The notes under the pieces are model-generated. The model saw only the letters and a program-made list of their open reading frames with translations, did not search any database and was not told the DNA's origin. From DASQUK01 sp963813485 (GTDB taxonomy: Bacteria > Actinomycetota > Acidimicrobiia > Acidimicrobiales > VFJN01), in the NCBI GenBank assembly GCA_963813485.1, contig CAWEZE010000017.1, positions 66,277-130,276 of the forward strand: a DNA stretch of 64,000 bases, given 5' to 3'. The position numbers and the translations under genes are program-made. Positions 28,121-38,067 of this stretch are shown piece by piece (the stretch's first letter is position 1; every line of letters begins with the position of its first letter).

Positions 28121-29116
28121 ATGACCGAGCGTGACGCGTCCGTCAGGAAGGCGCTGTCGTCGCAGGACGACCTGATCGCCCGTCGCGAACACTGCTCGGT
28201 CGACGGCCGATTGCTCGCCTCCCTGGGGGCGGAGGTCGGGCAGCAGATCCGCATTCGCCGCACGGCGACCGAGTACGCCCTGTACACCGTCAGCGAGCGT
28301 CGGGACGAAGACGACGCCGACGTCGTCCGCATCGGTCTCACGGGCCGCCGGCGCCTGGGTACGGACGACCCGTTCGACGGCGCCGTCGTGCTGCCGGCGG
28401 CCGATCCAACCTTGCCGGACGCCGACGCCGAAGCCCGCGGTGAGCTCGTGGAGCGGCTCGACCACGGCGACCACCGAGGACTGATCGTCATCGCGCCCCA
28501 TGGCGGCGACATCGAAAAGCACACCGACGAGCAGGCCGAATACGTCGCGTCCCGCCTTGGCGACTACCGGGTCAGCGCCTGGCGGTGCAAGGGTTGGAAG
28601 GCCCGGCGCGCAGACGGCACCGGTGGGGCGTTCGAGTGCTGGCACGCAACGTCGACGGACATCAACCCGTCGAGCTTTCCCGGCCTCGCTTCGGTCATCG
28701 ATCGTGGGTTCACCCACGCCGTGGCGTTCCACGGATTCGACGAGGCGGAGATTCTCATCGGCGGCACGGCACCGCCTGCGCTGAAGCAGGAGATCAAGTG
28801 CGCCATCGAGTCGGCCACCAGCGGTTCGGGTATTCCCGTGCGCATCGCCACACCCGACGACAAGTTCGGCGGCGACGACCCCTGCAACATCGTCAACCGT
28901 CTCACGGTCCGCGCCGCCGGCGGCATCCAGATCGAACAGAGCTCGCCCGCCCGACGCGACCACGGGACGGCCATCGCTGATGCCATCGCCGCCGTCTACG
29001 CGCGAAAGCTCCACCGGCCTCGGCCGCCATGGCGGGAGAGCATCGACGACTTCATCGAGTGGGTCCGCGACGCCGCCCGACGCGCGCTCGACTGGGGTTC
29101 GCGGCGGCGGCGCTGA
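28121..29116 (+). CDS. Poly-gamma-glutamate hydrolase-family protein (phage PghP-like)
   Basis: This is a zinc-dependent amidase of the gamma-PGA hydrolase family, originally described from Bacillus phages that degrade host capsule. Likely metal or catalytic residues are in IVIAPHGGDIEKHTDEQAEY, in THAVAFHGFDEAEILIGG and in GGIQIEQSS. The N-terminal part SSQDDLIARREHCSVDGRLL then GQQIRIRRTATEYALYTVS is a conserved lead region. Chosen start ATG 28121 gives 331 residues. No phage structural genes are nearby, so this is a chromosomal homologue of unknown substrate. Confidence 0.78.
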   Translation: MTERDASVRKALSSQDDLIARREHCSVDGRLLASLGAEVGQQIRIRRTATEYALYTVSERRDEDDADVVRIGLTGRRRLGTDDPFDGAVVLPAADPTLPDADAEARGELVERLDHGDHRGLIVIAPHGGDIEKHTDEQAEYVASRLGDYRVSAWRCKGWKARRADGTGGAFECWHATSTDINPSSFPGLASVIDRGFTHAVAFHGFDEAEILIGGTAPPALKQEIKCAIESATSGSGIPVRIATPDDKFGGDDPCNIVNRLTVRAAGGIQIEQSSPARRDHGTAIADAIAAVYARKLHRPRPPWRESIDDFIEWVRDAARRALDWGSRRRR

Positions 29117-29215
29117 CCGGGGTTCAGGACATGGACGGCTGCTCCCTGCGGCCGCGGCCGACCAATTCCCGCCGAGCCAGCCGGGGCTTGTCATGGCCGT
29201 CGCTACCATCGCCGG

Positions 29216-30355
29216 GTGGACCGTGAACGTTTCCCCGGGCTCCGTGACGACTGGGTCCGGCTCGATGGCCCGGCCGGGACGCAGGCCCTCGACAACGCCA
29301 TAGAAGCGGCCGCCGTCTGGTGGCGCTCGGGAGATCCCGCAAACGCGCACGGGCCGTTCCCGCAGGCTGCCGCCACCGATGCGCTCGTCTGGTCGACCCG
29401 CGAGACCTGCGCGGAGCTTCTCGGCGGCCAGCCGGAGAGCATCGCCTTCGGCGAGTCGATGACCTCCCTCACGATGCGTTTCGCTGCCGCCGTGGGCCGA
29501 ACGCTCGGCCCCGGTGACGAGGTCGTCGTGACCCGGCTCGACCACGATGGCAACGTCAGGCCGTGGGTGGTGGCTGCCGAGCGGGCGGGCGCCACCGTGC
29601 GCTTCGCCGAGCCCGACCGAGACACGCTGGCCCTCGAGCCTGCGCACGTCGCGGCCGTCCTGTCCGAGCGCACGCGGTGGCTCGCCTTCACCGCCACCTC
29701 GAACGTCACCGGCACGGCCCCCGACGTCGCCGCCATCTGCCGCCTCGCTCGCGACGCCGGCGCCCGCACGTACATCGATGCCGTCGCCGCCACCCCCCAC
29801 CGGCGCGTCGACCGCCAGGGCTGGGGCGCCGACGCCGTCGTCTGCTCCGCCTACAAGTGGTACGGCCCGCACGTCGGCGTGTTGAGCGCCGACCCGGCCC
29901 TCCTGGCCGGAGTGCACCCCGACAAACTCGTCCCTTCCCCCGACACCGTGCCCGAACGGTGGGAGCTCGGCACCCTCCCCTTCGAGCAGCTCGCAGGGGT
30001 GCGGGCTGCGGCCCGGTTCATGCTCGATCGAGTCGTCCCGCACGGCTGGGTGGAGGAGCAGGCCCTGGGCGACAAGCTCGACGCCGGGCTGCGGGCGATC
30101 GACGGCGTGGCCGTGCTCGGCGAGCGTCGCCCGGGCGATGCCCCGACACGCTGGTTCACGGTGACCGGCGTCGAGCCCGAGCACACTGCCCGGCGGCTGG
30201 CTGCGCAGCGGATCGCGGTGTGGAGCGGCACGAACTACGCGTGGGAGATCGCCCATTGGCTCGGGCTGGGCGACGTCGGCGCCGTGCGGGCCGGCCTGGT
30301 CCACTACAACGACGCGACGGACGTCGACCGCTTCCTCGATGCCCTCGCCGGGTAG
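29216..30355 (+). CDS. Cysteine desulfurase-like class-V aminotransferase
   Basis: This is a 379-residue PLP enzyme of the class-V fold. The PLP Lys is in VVCSAYKWYGPHVGVLS. Other cofactor contacts lie in THLD-type positions: VVVTRLDHDGNVRPWVV and ARTYIDAVAATPHRRVD. Members are called cysteine desulfurase-like, but the sulfur-accepting Cys loop of IscS/SufS is not visible, so the true reaction is open. The start is GTG 29216. Its stop overlaps the first in-frame ATG (30339) of the next gene. Confidence 0.82.
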   Translation: MDRERFPGLRDDWVRLDGPAGTQALDNAIEAAAVWWRSGDPANAHGPFPQAAATDALVWSTRETCAELLGGQPESIAFGESMTSLTMRFAAAVGRTLGPGDEVVVTRLDHDGNVRPWVVAAERAGATVRFAEPDRDTLALEPAHVAAVLSERTRWLAFTATSNVTGTAPDVAAICRLARDAGARTYIDAVAATPHRRVDRQGWGADAVVCSAYKWYGPHVGVLSADPALLAGVHPDKLVPSPDTVPERWELGTLPFEQLAGVRAAARFMLDRVVPHGWVEEQALGDKLDAGLRAIDGVAVLGERRPGDAPTRWFTVTGVEPEHTARRLAAQRIAVWSGTNYAWEIAHWLGLGDVGAVRAGLVHYNDATDVDRFLDALAG

Positions 30356-31280
30356 CCAGGCCATGGGCCCGGACCAGGCTTCGGGACGGCGCCTGCGGAT
30401 CGGCGTGCAGCTTCCCGAGGTCGAGCGGCACGTGCCGTGGGCCGAGTACCTGGCCATGGCGCGCGCTGCCGAGGAGGTGGGCTTCGACTCGGTGTGGGTT
30501 GGAGACCATCTGCTGTACCGCGGCGACGGCCGCGAGGCGCGCGGGCCCTGGGACGCCTGGAGCGTCCTCGCCGCGATCGCGGCGACCACCGAGCGCGTCC
30601 GGCTCGGCCCCCTGGTTGCGTGCACCGCGTTTGCGGCGCCGGGCCTGCTGGCGAGGAGGGCGGCCGCGGTCCAAGAGATCAGCGGTGGACGACTCGTGCT
30701 CGGGCTGGGCGCGGGATGGAACGAGACGGAGTTCCGCGCCTTCGGCGTTCCCTTCGACCACCGCGCCTCGCGCTTCGGTGAGTCGTTCGAGATCATCCGG
30801 CGCCTGCTCGCCGGCGAGCGGGTGACCTACGAAGGGCGCTTCGAGCACGTGCGCGACGCGGTTCTGCTGCCGAGGCCGGCCGCCCCGCCTCCGCTGATGA
30901 TCGGCTCGACGGGTGAGCACGTCCTGCGCATCGCATTGCCGTACGCCGACGCGTGGAACGTCTGGTACGACCTGTACGGGAACACGCCGGAGGGGTTCGC
31001 CGAGGAGAACGCCCGAGTCAGCCGGCTCGTTCGGGAAACCGGTCGACGACAGTCCGACGTCGTGCGCAGTGCCACGGCGTTCGTCACCCTGGAGGGCCGC
31101 GGTCGCGATCGACCTCACACCCGGGACGTGCGTCACCTGACCGGCCCGCCCCAGACGATCGCCAACGGGCTGATGGATCTGGCCGCCGCCGGCGCCGAGG
31201 AGGCCATCCTCGTGGTGAGCCCGATCTCGGAACGCTCGATTCGAACACTGGGCGACGTCATCGCCATGGTCGCCGGCTGA
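30339..31280 (+). CDS. LLM-class (F420/flavin-dependent) oxidoreductase
   Basis: This is a TIM-barrel oxidoreductase of the luciferase-like superfamily, probably F420-dependent. Recognisable segments are FDSVWVGDHLLY, ERVRLGPLVACTAF and GGRLVLGLGAGWNETEFRAF, with ADAWNVWYDLYGNTPEGFAE towards the C-terminal part. Length is 313 from ATG 30339; ATG 30363 is an alternative that would avoid the overlap with the upstream gene. Together with the PLP enzyme and the downstream semialdehyde dehydrogenase it forms a plus-strand run. Confidence 0.82.
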   Translation: MPSPGSQAMGPDQASGRRLRIGVQLPEVERHVPWAEYLAMARAAEEVGFDSVWVGDHLLYRGDGREARGPWDAWSVLAAIAATTERVRLGPLVACTAFAAPGLLARRAAAVQEISGGRLVLGLGAGWNETEFRAFGVPFDHRASRFGESFEIIRRLLAGERVTYEGRFEHVRDAVLLPRPAAPPPLMIGSTGEHVLRIALPYADAWNVWYDLYGNTPEGFAEENARVSRLVRETGRRQSDVVRSATAFVTLEGRGRDRPHTRDVRHLTGPPQTIANGLMDLAAAGAEEAILVVSPISERSIRTLGDVIAMVAG

Positions 31281-31326
31281 CTCTGCCGTGCCGGTCGGGG
31301 CGCGGCCATGGCGCCCGGAGCCGTTC

Positions 31327-32832
31327 GTGGTTACGTTCGGGTTCCTGGAGCGCATCCCGCACGTCATCGCCGGCGAGGTCCGGCCGGGCCGCGGTGACAG
31401 GGTCGCGCCCGTGTTCGATCCGGCCACCGGGCGCCAGACCGCCGAGGTGGGTCTCGCCGACGTCGCCGAGGTCGACGAGGCGGTCTCCGCCGCCCGCGTC
31501 GCCCAGCGGCGCTGGCGGGAGGTCCCCCTCGGCCGGCGGGTGCAGGTGCTGTTCTCGCTCCGGGAGCTGGTGGCCGGCCACGAGGACGAGCTCGCCGCGG
31601 TCATCACCGCGCAGCACGGCAAGACCCTCGCCGACGCGCGGGGCGAGGTGCTCCGGGGGCTCGAGTGCATCGAGTACGCGTGTGGCCTCCCCGAGCTGCT
31701 CAAAGGTGAGGTGTCGGCCCAGGTGGCGGCCGGAGTCGACGTGCGGTCGCTACGCCAGCCGGTGGGCGTGGTGGCCTGCATCACGCCGTTCAACTTTCCC
31801 TGCATGGTGCCCCTGTGGATGCTCCCCAACGCCATCGCCTGCGGCAACGCGGTCGTGCTCAAGCCCTCGGAGCGGGATCCGGGCGCGTCGGTGCTGCTGG
31901 CTGAGCTGTGGCGGCGGGCGGGCCTGCCGGACGGCGTCCTCAACGTCGTCCAGGGCGACGGGGTGGCGGTCGACCGCCTCCTCGAGCACCCGGCGGTGGC
32001 GGCCGTCAGCTTCGTGGGCTCCACGCCGGTGGCCCGCCACGTGTACGAGACCGGCACCGCCGCCGGAAAGCGGGTGCAGGCCCTCGGCGGCGCGAAGAAC
32101 CACATGGTCGTCCTTCCCGACGCCGACCTGGACGTCGCCGCCGACGCCGCGGTCAGCGCTGCCTACGGCTCGGCCGGTGAGCGCTGCATGGCCGTCTCCG
32201 TGCTGGTAGCAGTCGGTGGCATCGGTGATGCCCTGGTCGACGCGCTGCGCCTCCGCCTCGACAAGCTCGTGATCGGACCCGGCACCGACCCGGCATCCGA
32301 GATGGGGCCGCTCATCACCCGGGAGCACCGCGACCGCGTCGCGTCACACGTGGCGTCGGCGGCCGACGCCGGAGCCCGCATCGCCGTCGACGGGCGGGGC
32401 AAGGTCGTCCCCGGTGACGGCTTCTTTCTCGGGGCGACGCTGCTCGACGACGTCACCCCCGACATGCAGGCGTACCGCGACGAGATCTTCGGGCCGGTGC
32501 TGTGCGTGGTGCGGGCCGAGCGCTACGACGACGCCGTGGACCTCATCAACGCCAACCCCTACGGCAACGGCGTGGCGATCTTCACCCGGGACGGCGGCGC
32601 GGCTCGCCGCTTCGAGCAGGAGGTCGAGGCCGGCATGGTGGGTGTCAACGTGCCGATCCCCGTCCCGGCCGCGCAGTTCAGCTTCGGCGGCTGGGGTTCC
32701 TCGCTCTTCGGCGACGCCCACATGTACGGCCCGGAGGGCGTGCGGTTCTACACACGAGGGAAGGTCGTGACCACCCGCTGGCCAGATCCCGCCACCAGCT
32801 CGGTCGACCTCGGCTTCCCCCGGAACCGCTGA
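31327..32832 (+). CDS. mmsA: CoA-acylating methylmalonate-semialdehyde dehydrogenase
   Basis: This enzyme converts (methyl)malonate semialdehyde to propionyl- or acetyl-CoA in valine, inositol or beta-alanine breakdown. Diagnostic features are VACITPFNFPCMVPLWMLPN and the catalytic Cys in SAGERCMAVSVLV. The C-terminal VPIPVPAAQFSFGGWGSSLF then GDAHMYGPEGVRFYTRGKVV is the MmsA signature. GTG 31327 gives about 501 residues, the family norm; an upstream in-frame start at 31288 adds 13. It lies 46 bp after the LLM gene. Confidence 0.9.
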   Translation: MVTFGFLERIPHVIAGEVRPGRGDRVAPVFDPATGRQTAEVGLADVAEVDEAVSAARVAQRRWREVPLGRRVQVLFSLRELVAGHEDELAAVITAQHGKTLADARGEVLRGLECIEYACGLPELLKGEVSAQVAAGVDVRSLRQPVGVVACITPFNFPCMVPLWMLPNAIACGNAVVLKPSERDPGASVLLAELWRRAGLPDGVLNVVQGDGVAVDRLLEHPAVAAVSFVGSTPVARHVYETGTAAGKRVQALGGAKNHMVVLPDADLDVAADAAVSAAYGSAGERCMAVSVLVAVGGIGDALVDALRLRLDKLVIGPGTDPASEMGPLITREHRDRVASHVASAADAGARIAVDGRGKVVPGDGFFLGATLLDDVTPDMQAYRDEIFGPVLCVVRAERYDDAVDLINANPYGNGVAIFTRDGGAARRFEQEVEAGMVGVNVPIPVPAAQFSFGGWGSSLFGDAHMYGPEGVRFYTRGKVVTTRWPDPATSSVDLGFPRNR

Positions 32833-32849
32833 CGCCGGCGAGCGTACGG

Positions 32850-34037
32850 TCAGGCGACCCGCTGCAGCAGCGTGCCGGTGCCGAGCCCACCACCGCAGCA
32901 CATGGTGACCAGCGCGTGCTCGCCGTCGCTGCGCTCGAGCTCGTGGACGGCCTTGGTCACGAGTATGCAGCCGGTGCCGCCGAGCGGGTGCCCGAGGGCG
33001 ATGGCGCCGCCGTTCGGGTTCACCTTCTCCATGTCGGCTCCGCAGGCCTTGGCCCAGGCCAGCACGACCGACGCGAACGCCTCGTTGATCTCGATCACGT
33101 CGACGTCGTCGAGGCGCAGGCCGCTCCGGTCGAGCAGGCGCTCGGTGGCGGGGATCGGCCCCTCGAGCATCAGCACCGGGTCGCAGCCGACCAGGCACGT
33201 CTGCGCCACCCGCGCCCGGGCCCGTAGCCCCAGCTCGTCGGCCATGTCCTTGGCCATGACCAGCACCGCCGCGGCGCCGTCGGCGATCTGGGAGCTGGTC
33301 CCCGCGGTGTGGATCCCGTCGTCGCGTGCCACCGGCTTGAGGGCGGCGAGCGCCTCCAGGCTCGTCTCGCGCGGCACCTCGTCGACGGCGAACGTGACGG
33401 TCTCGTCCAGCCGTCGGCCGTCGTCGTCGACCTTGACGGCTTCGATCGGTAGCACCTGGGTCTCGAAGCGGCCCTCGTCGAGGGCCCGGCGGGCTCGGAG
33501 CTGCGACTCGAGCCCGAACGCGTCGGCATCAAGGCGGGTGATGCCGTACTTGGCGGCAATGCGCTCGGCGCCCTCGAACTGCGACGTGAACTCGTAGTGG
33601 GCGGCGTAGGTGCGGTTCACGGGCTTGCCGTGCCCGGCGGCGGCGCCGTCCATGGCATTGGCGCCGAGCGGGACGGTGCTCATGTTCTCGACGCCGCAGG
33701 CCAACGCAATGTCCTCGGCCCCGGAGCCGACGAGGCCCACCGCCAGGTTGAATGCCTGCTGGGAAGATCCGCACGCGCTGTCGACGGTCGTGCAGGCGAC
33801 CGCCTGGGGCAGGCCGGCCGCCAGCCAGGCGTTGCGGGTGATGTTGCCCGATTGGGCGCCGACCTGATCGATGCAGCCGCCGACCACCTGGCCGACGCTC
33901 GCCGGATCGAGGCCGGCGCGATCGAGCACCGCGGACTGCAGCGGCCCCAGCATGTCGAGGGGGTGAGTGCGGGCCAGCGTGCCATTCTTGCGGCCCACTG
34001 CGGTGCGGGCGGCCTCGACGATCACGACCTCGCGCAT
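32850..34037 (-). CDS. Thiolase (steroid/fatty 3-ketoacyl-CoA thiolase type)
   Basis: This is a 395-residue thiolase. The reactive Cys is in VDSACGSSQQAFNLAVG (about residue 90), with NEAFAS, ALGHPLGGTG and the second Cys in MCCGGGLGTG all canonical. The N-terminus MREVVIVEAARTAVGRKNGT fixes the start at ATG 34037, behind GGAGGAG. An upstream extension of the frame is not needed. The gene lies downstream of the two-domain acyl-CoA dehydrogenase on the same strand, so both probably serve one beta-oxidation route. Confidence 0.9.
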   Translation of the reverse strand: MREVVIVEAARTAVGRKNGTLARTHPLDMLGPLQSAVLDRAGLDPASVGQVVGGCIDQVGAQSGNITRNAWLAAGLPQAVACTTVDSACGSSQQAFNLAVGLVGSGAEDIALACGVENMSTVPLGANAMDGAAAGHGKPVNRTYAAHYEFTSQFEGAERIAAKYGITRLDADAFGLESQLRARRALDEGRFETQVLPIEAVKVDDDGRRLDETVTFAVDEVPRETSLEALAALKPVARDDGIHTAGTSSQIADGAAAVLVMAKDMADELGLRARARVAQTCLVGCDPVLMLEGPIPATERLLDRSGLRLDDVDVIEINEAFASVVLAWAKACGADMEKVNPNGGAIALGHPLGGTGCILVTKAVHELERSDGEHALVTMCCGGGLGTGTLLQRVA

Positions 34038-34221
34038 CGTGTGCTCCTCCTCAGGGTCTGCGATTCCTGATACTCTATTCGCCCGATTAGGACCTGAGCG
34101 GATAGGCACGTCCTCTTGGCTCATGGTGGTCAGTGTTCCCGGGGAGCCGAGCCGTGGAGCTGGCCGTCGACCGCCAAATTCCCACGCGTAGGCTGCACGA
34201 ACCGCCCTATCCGCTCGGCTC

Positions 34222-34254
34222 CTTAGCGGATCAGCGGGCCGTCAGCGGATCAGC
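34222..34254. repeat. Short direct repeat at the end of the acyl-CoA dehydrogenase gene
   Basis: The unit GCGGATCAGCGGGYC occurs twice 18 bp apart, the second copy covering the final codons (PLIR and stop) of the acyl-CoA dehydrogenase. A related GCGGAT also occurs slightly upstream. It may be a duplication scar. Confidence 0.5.
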
Positions 34255-36399
34255 GGGTCCCTGGGCAGGCCCAGGATGCGCTCGCCGATCTGGTTGCGCT
34301 TGATCTCGGACGTGCCGCCGGCGATCGACAGCGCCCGGTGCATGAGGACGAGCCTGCCGGATATCGCTCCCGGCCCGTCGAGGAACGCGCCCTCGGGCCC
34401 GGTCAGCTCCGCCAGGATCGCGGCCGCTTCATGGCCGTTCTCCGACAGCACCAGCTTGGTGACGTTGCCCTCGGGCCCGGGCCCGCCGCCGGCTACCGCC
34501 CGGTGTGCGCTGCGCAGGTTGAGCCCATCCATCGCCTGGCTGCGGGCGATGTAGCGACCCACCCGGCCGGCGCCGCCGGACAGTCGCTCGGCGTGGGCGT
34601 CGAGCGGGCCGATCAGCGCTGCGCCGGGCAGCGCCGCGCCGCCCTGCCCGCCACCGATGCTGACGCTCTCGTTGCCGAGCGTGGCGCGGGCCACGGTCCA
34701 TCCGCCGTCGACGGGCCCCACGACGTCGTCGTCCGGCACGAACACGTCGTTGAAGAACACCTCGTTGAACTCGGACCCTCCCGTCGGCATCTTGAGTGGC
34801 CGCACCTCGACGCCGTTGGCCTTCATGTCGATCACCATGGTGCTGATGCCGTTGTGCTTGGGTGCGTCGGGGTTGGTGCGCACGGTGGCGAGGCCATAGC
34901 GGCTGAGGTGCGCCCCGCTGGTCCACACCTTCTGGCCATTCACGAGCCAGCCACCCTCCACGCGGGTGCCTCGGGTCTTGATGCCGGCTGCGTCCGACCC
35001 GGCGTCCGGCTCGCTGAACAGCTGGCACCAGACGACCTCCTGGGCGAGCGCCGGACGCACCCACCGGTCGACCTGGTCGGGGGAGGCGTGCTGGATCAGT
35101 GTCAGGATGACCCACCCGGTGATGCCGTAAGTTCGGGCGACTGATGCCGGCGGCAGCGAACTCCTGCTCGATCACGAGCTGCTCGACCGCTCCCGCCGCC
35201 CGTCCCCAGGGCGGCGGCCAGTGAGGCGTGACATACCCCGAGTCGATGAGCTCCCGGCGGCGACCGTCCTCGTCGAGGTTCTCGACGCCCGCGACGAAGG
35301 TGCGCACCTCCTCGCGGGATGCCTCGGCCTCCGGCGGCAGGTCGACGGTGCGCTCGCGGCGCACACCCCGGCGGGTCAGGTCCGTGACCGCCACCGCGGC
35401 GGCCTCGGTGTCGACGATCGCCGCGATGGCGGCGGCACGCCGCAGGTAGAGGTGCGCGTCGTGCTCCCACGTGTAGCCGATGCCGCCGTGCACCTGCATG
35501 TTGAGCTGGGCGCAGAGGTCGGCGGCGGGCACGGCCAGCGTGGCGGCGACCGCCGCGATGTAGCTGAACTGGTCGCCTCCGCCGGCGGCCGCCCGGGCGG
35601 CGTCCCACACGGCAGCGGTCGCCAGCTCGGTCGCCACCAGCATGTCGGCGCAGTGGTGCTTGACGGCCTGGAACGTGGCGATCGGGCGGCCGAACTGCTC
35701 ACGGACCTTGGCGTACTCGCTGGCCGTCTCGGTGCAGGCCCGGGCGACACCGGTCGCCTCGGCGGCCAGGATCGCCCGGGCCAGGTCGAGCAGCACCGCT
35801 TGGCCGCCGACCACCACGTCGGCCGGGGTCCCCTCGAGCGTGACGTTGGCCGCCCGTCGCGTCGGGTCGAGGTTCGGGTGGGCCTCGACGGTCACACCCG
35901 GGTCGTGCACGTCGACGACGGCGACGTCGGCTCCGACCGGTACGAGCAGGACGTCGGCCAGCCCGGCGCCCAGCACAACCCCGGCACCTCCGTACGCGGC
36001 CCCGTCGCGGACCTCGACGTCGCCGCCGAGGGCGACCGCACCGATCGTCGTGCCCGCGGCGAGCCCGGGCAGGAGGCGCTCCTGCAGGTCGGCGGGGGCG
36101 GCCGCGGCCAGAACGGCGCTGGCGATGACGGTGGGGACGAACGGGCCCGGGGCCACGGCGCGTCCTAGTTCCTCGACCACGACGACCAGCTCGGGCAGCC
36201 CGTAGCCCGACCCGCCGCGCGCCTCGGGGATGTGCAGCCCGAGCCAGCCGAGTGCACGCAGCTCGTCCCACAGCTCGGGCCGATCCTCGGTCGGGGCCTC
36301 GAGGAGCCGGCGGGCGGCGGCGGTGGCGTTGTGCTTGAGCAGGAAGTCGGCGACGGTGTCGCCGAGGGCCCGATGATCTTCGGTGATGGCGATCGGCAT
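34242..36399 (-). pseudogene. Two-domain acyl-CoA dehydrogenase, one frameshift
   Basis: Domain 1 (residues about 1-370) begins MPIAITEDHRALGDTVADFL and ends with the helix LNMQVHGGIGYTWEHDAHLY. Domain 2 follows after RERTVDLPPEAEASREEV and includes WCQLFSEPDAGSDAAGIKTR and the C-terminal AGGTSEIKRNQIGERILGLP. A single missing base near 35140-35155 breaks the chain between EFAAAG and ASVARTYGITGWVILT. Corrected length is about 720 residues. Mycobacterial FadE22 has a similar tandem size. The start ATG 36399 is supported by domain 1. Confidence 0.82.
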
Positions 36400-36524
36400 G
36401 GCTAAACAGTAGCCTCTATTCTGGCGCTGTCCGACTAGAGGAACTGTGACAAGGCCCGGCGCGAGACGTCACAGCGTCCGCAGGGAAGAACCTCGGCGTC
36501 ACGCTGATCGCCCACAGGACTCGT

Positions 36525-37916
36525 TCAGTGACGGAAGCCCTCGCGACCTTCGGTGCTGGGGAGCGGGGCCGGGAGCCGGTCGAGGTACTCGACGTGGCGG
36601 CGGAGGTCGGCGACGAGCATGTCGGCGAGGTCGCGGGAGACGCCGTTGCGGATGACTATCCGCAACGCGGTGAGGTCCTGTCGATTCTCAGGGAATGTGT
36701 ACGCCGGCACCAGCCAGCCCCGGTCACGCAGCCGCTCGGACACGTCGAACACGGTGTAGGGCCGCGCGTTCCCGTCGAGGGTGAACGCGAACACCGGAAG
36801 CTCACTGCCGTCGGTGAGCAATCGGAACGGGCCGAGCTTGGCGATGGCGTCCGCCGTGTAGCGCGCCACGTCGCGAGCGGCCTGTTGCACCCGCCGGTAG
36901 CCGTCGAACCCCAGGCGCAGGAAGTTGTAGTACTGGGCCCCGACCTGGTTGCCGGGCCGCGAGAAGTTCAACGCGAACGTCGGCATGTCCCCGCCGAGGT
37001 AGTTGACCTTGAACACCAGGTCGTCGGGGAGGGCGTCGGGGTTGCGCCAGATGACCCACCCGACGCCCGGGTAGACGAGCCCGTACTTGTGGCCCGAGGC
37101 GTTGATCGACTGCACGCGGGGCAGACTGAAGTCCCAGACGAGGTCCGGGTCGAGGAAGGGCGCAATGAACGCGCCCGACGCCCCGTCGACGTGCACAGGC
37201 ACGTCCAGCCCCGAGTCGGCCTGGAACCGGTCGAGCGCCGCGCAGATGTCGGCGACCGGCTCGTACGACCCGTCGAACGTCGAGCCCAGCACCGCGACGA
37301 CACCGATCGTGTTCTCGTCGCAGTGCGCCACCGCCGGGTCCGCCGTCAGGTGGAAGCGATCGCCCTCCATGGGCACCAGCCGGGCCTCGACCTCCCAGTA
37401 GCGACAGAACTTCTCCCAGCAGACCTGCACGTTGGCGCCCATCACCATGTTGGGTTGATCGGTGGGTCTGCCGGCCGCCCGTTGCCGCTCGCGCCAGCGC
37501 CACTTCAGCGCCATGCCGGCGAGCATCGCGGCCTCGCTGGAGCCGGTCGTCGACGTTCCCGTGGCCTCGTCCTCGTCTGACGAGTTCCACAGCCGGCTGA
37601 GCATGTTCACGCAGCGCTGCTCGAGCTCCGCCGTGCGCGGGTACTCGTCCTTGTCGATCATGTTCTTGTCGAACGTCTCCGCCATCAGCACGCGCGCCTG
37701 AGGCTCCATCCACGTCGTCACGAACGTGGCCAGGTTCAGACGCGCGTTGCCGTCGAGCATCAGCTCGTCGTGCACGATCTGGTAGGCGGTCTCTGGAAGC
37801 ATCTCCGTGTCCGGGATGCGGTGGCGCGGCGCGTGCGTCGCCTCCCCGCCGCGGGTGTAGACGGGGTTCACGGACAAGGGAGCCGCGTCGTCGGCGAGCT
37901 TGCGGTGAAGTGCCAT
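36525..37916 (-). CDS. gadB: Glutamate decarboxylase
   Basis: This PLP enzyme converts glutamate to GABA and consumes a proton, a classical acid-resistance reaction. The PLP Lys is in QSINASGHKYGLVYPGVGW. Other hallmarks are GTSTTGSSEAAMLAGMALKW, VHVDGASGAFIAPFLDP and GSTFDGSYEPVADI. Start ATG 37916 (MALHRKLADDAAPLSVNPVY) is preceded by GGAAGGGG and gives 463 residues, the family norm. A copy of the shared 19-bp motif ends 59 bp upstream. No GABA antiporter gene is present in the window. Confidence 0.93.
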   Translation of the reverse strand: MALHRKLADDAAPLSVNPVYTRGGEATHAPRHRIPDTEMLPETAYQIVHDELMLDGNARLNLATFVTTWMEPQARVLMAETFDKNMIDKDEYPRTAELEQRCVNMLSRLWNSSDEDEATGTSTTGSSEAAMLAGMALKWRWRERQRAAGRPTDQPNMVMGANVQVCWEKFCRYWEVEARLVPMEGDRFHLTADPAVAHCDENTIGVVAVLGSTFDGSYEPVADICAALDRFQADSGLDVPVHVDGASGAFIAPFLDPDLVWDFSLPRVQSINASGHKYGLVYPGVGWVIWRNPDALPDDLVFKVNYLGGDMPTFALNFSRPGNQVGAQYYNFLRLGFDGYRRVQQAARDVARYTADAIAKLGPFRLLTDGSELPVFAFTLDGNARPYTVFDVSERLRDRGWLVPAYTFPENRQDLTALRIVIRNGVSRDLADMLVADLRRHVEYLDRLPAPLPSTEGREGFRH

Positions 37917-37974
37917 GGGGTTTCCCCTTCCGTTGGGCCTGCCCCGACGATATGGAGAGGTCCAGCGCCCGCCA

Positions 37975-37993
37975 CGTCCCCCCATCGGGGTGA
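37975..37993 (-). promoter_or_regulatory. Shared 19-bp operator-like motif, site 1 (gadB)
   Basis: Read on the minus strand it is TCACCCCGATGGGGGGACG, close to the window consensus TCAYCCCNTCGGGGCGATG. It lies 59 bp upstream of the gadB start, and the divergent AarF-like gene starts about 75 bp away on the other side. It is nearly identical to the site upstream of the NDH-2 gene. Confidence 0.55.
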
Positions 37994-38067
37994 ATTCCGG
38001 TGTCCCCGCCGGGGCAGGCCGGGTTGCGTAGCATCGCCGGCGTGATCGGCGGCCTCACCCGTTAGCC

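Noticed and set aside
27668..30796. A 1042-residue minus-strand open frame
   Set aside because: It is antisense to the hydrolase and PLP-enzyme genes and shows no family features.
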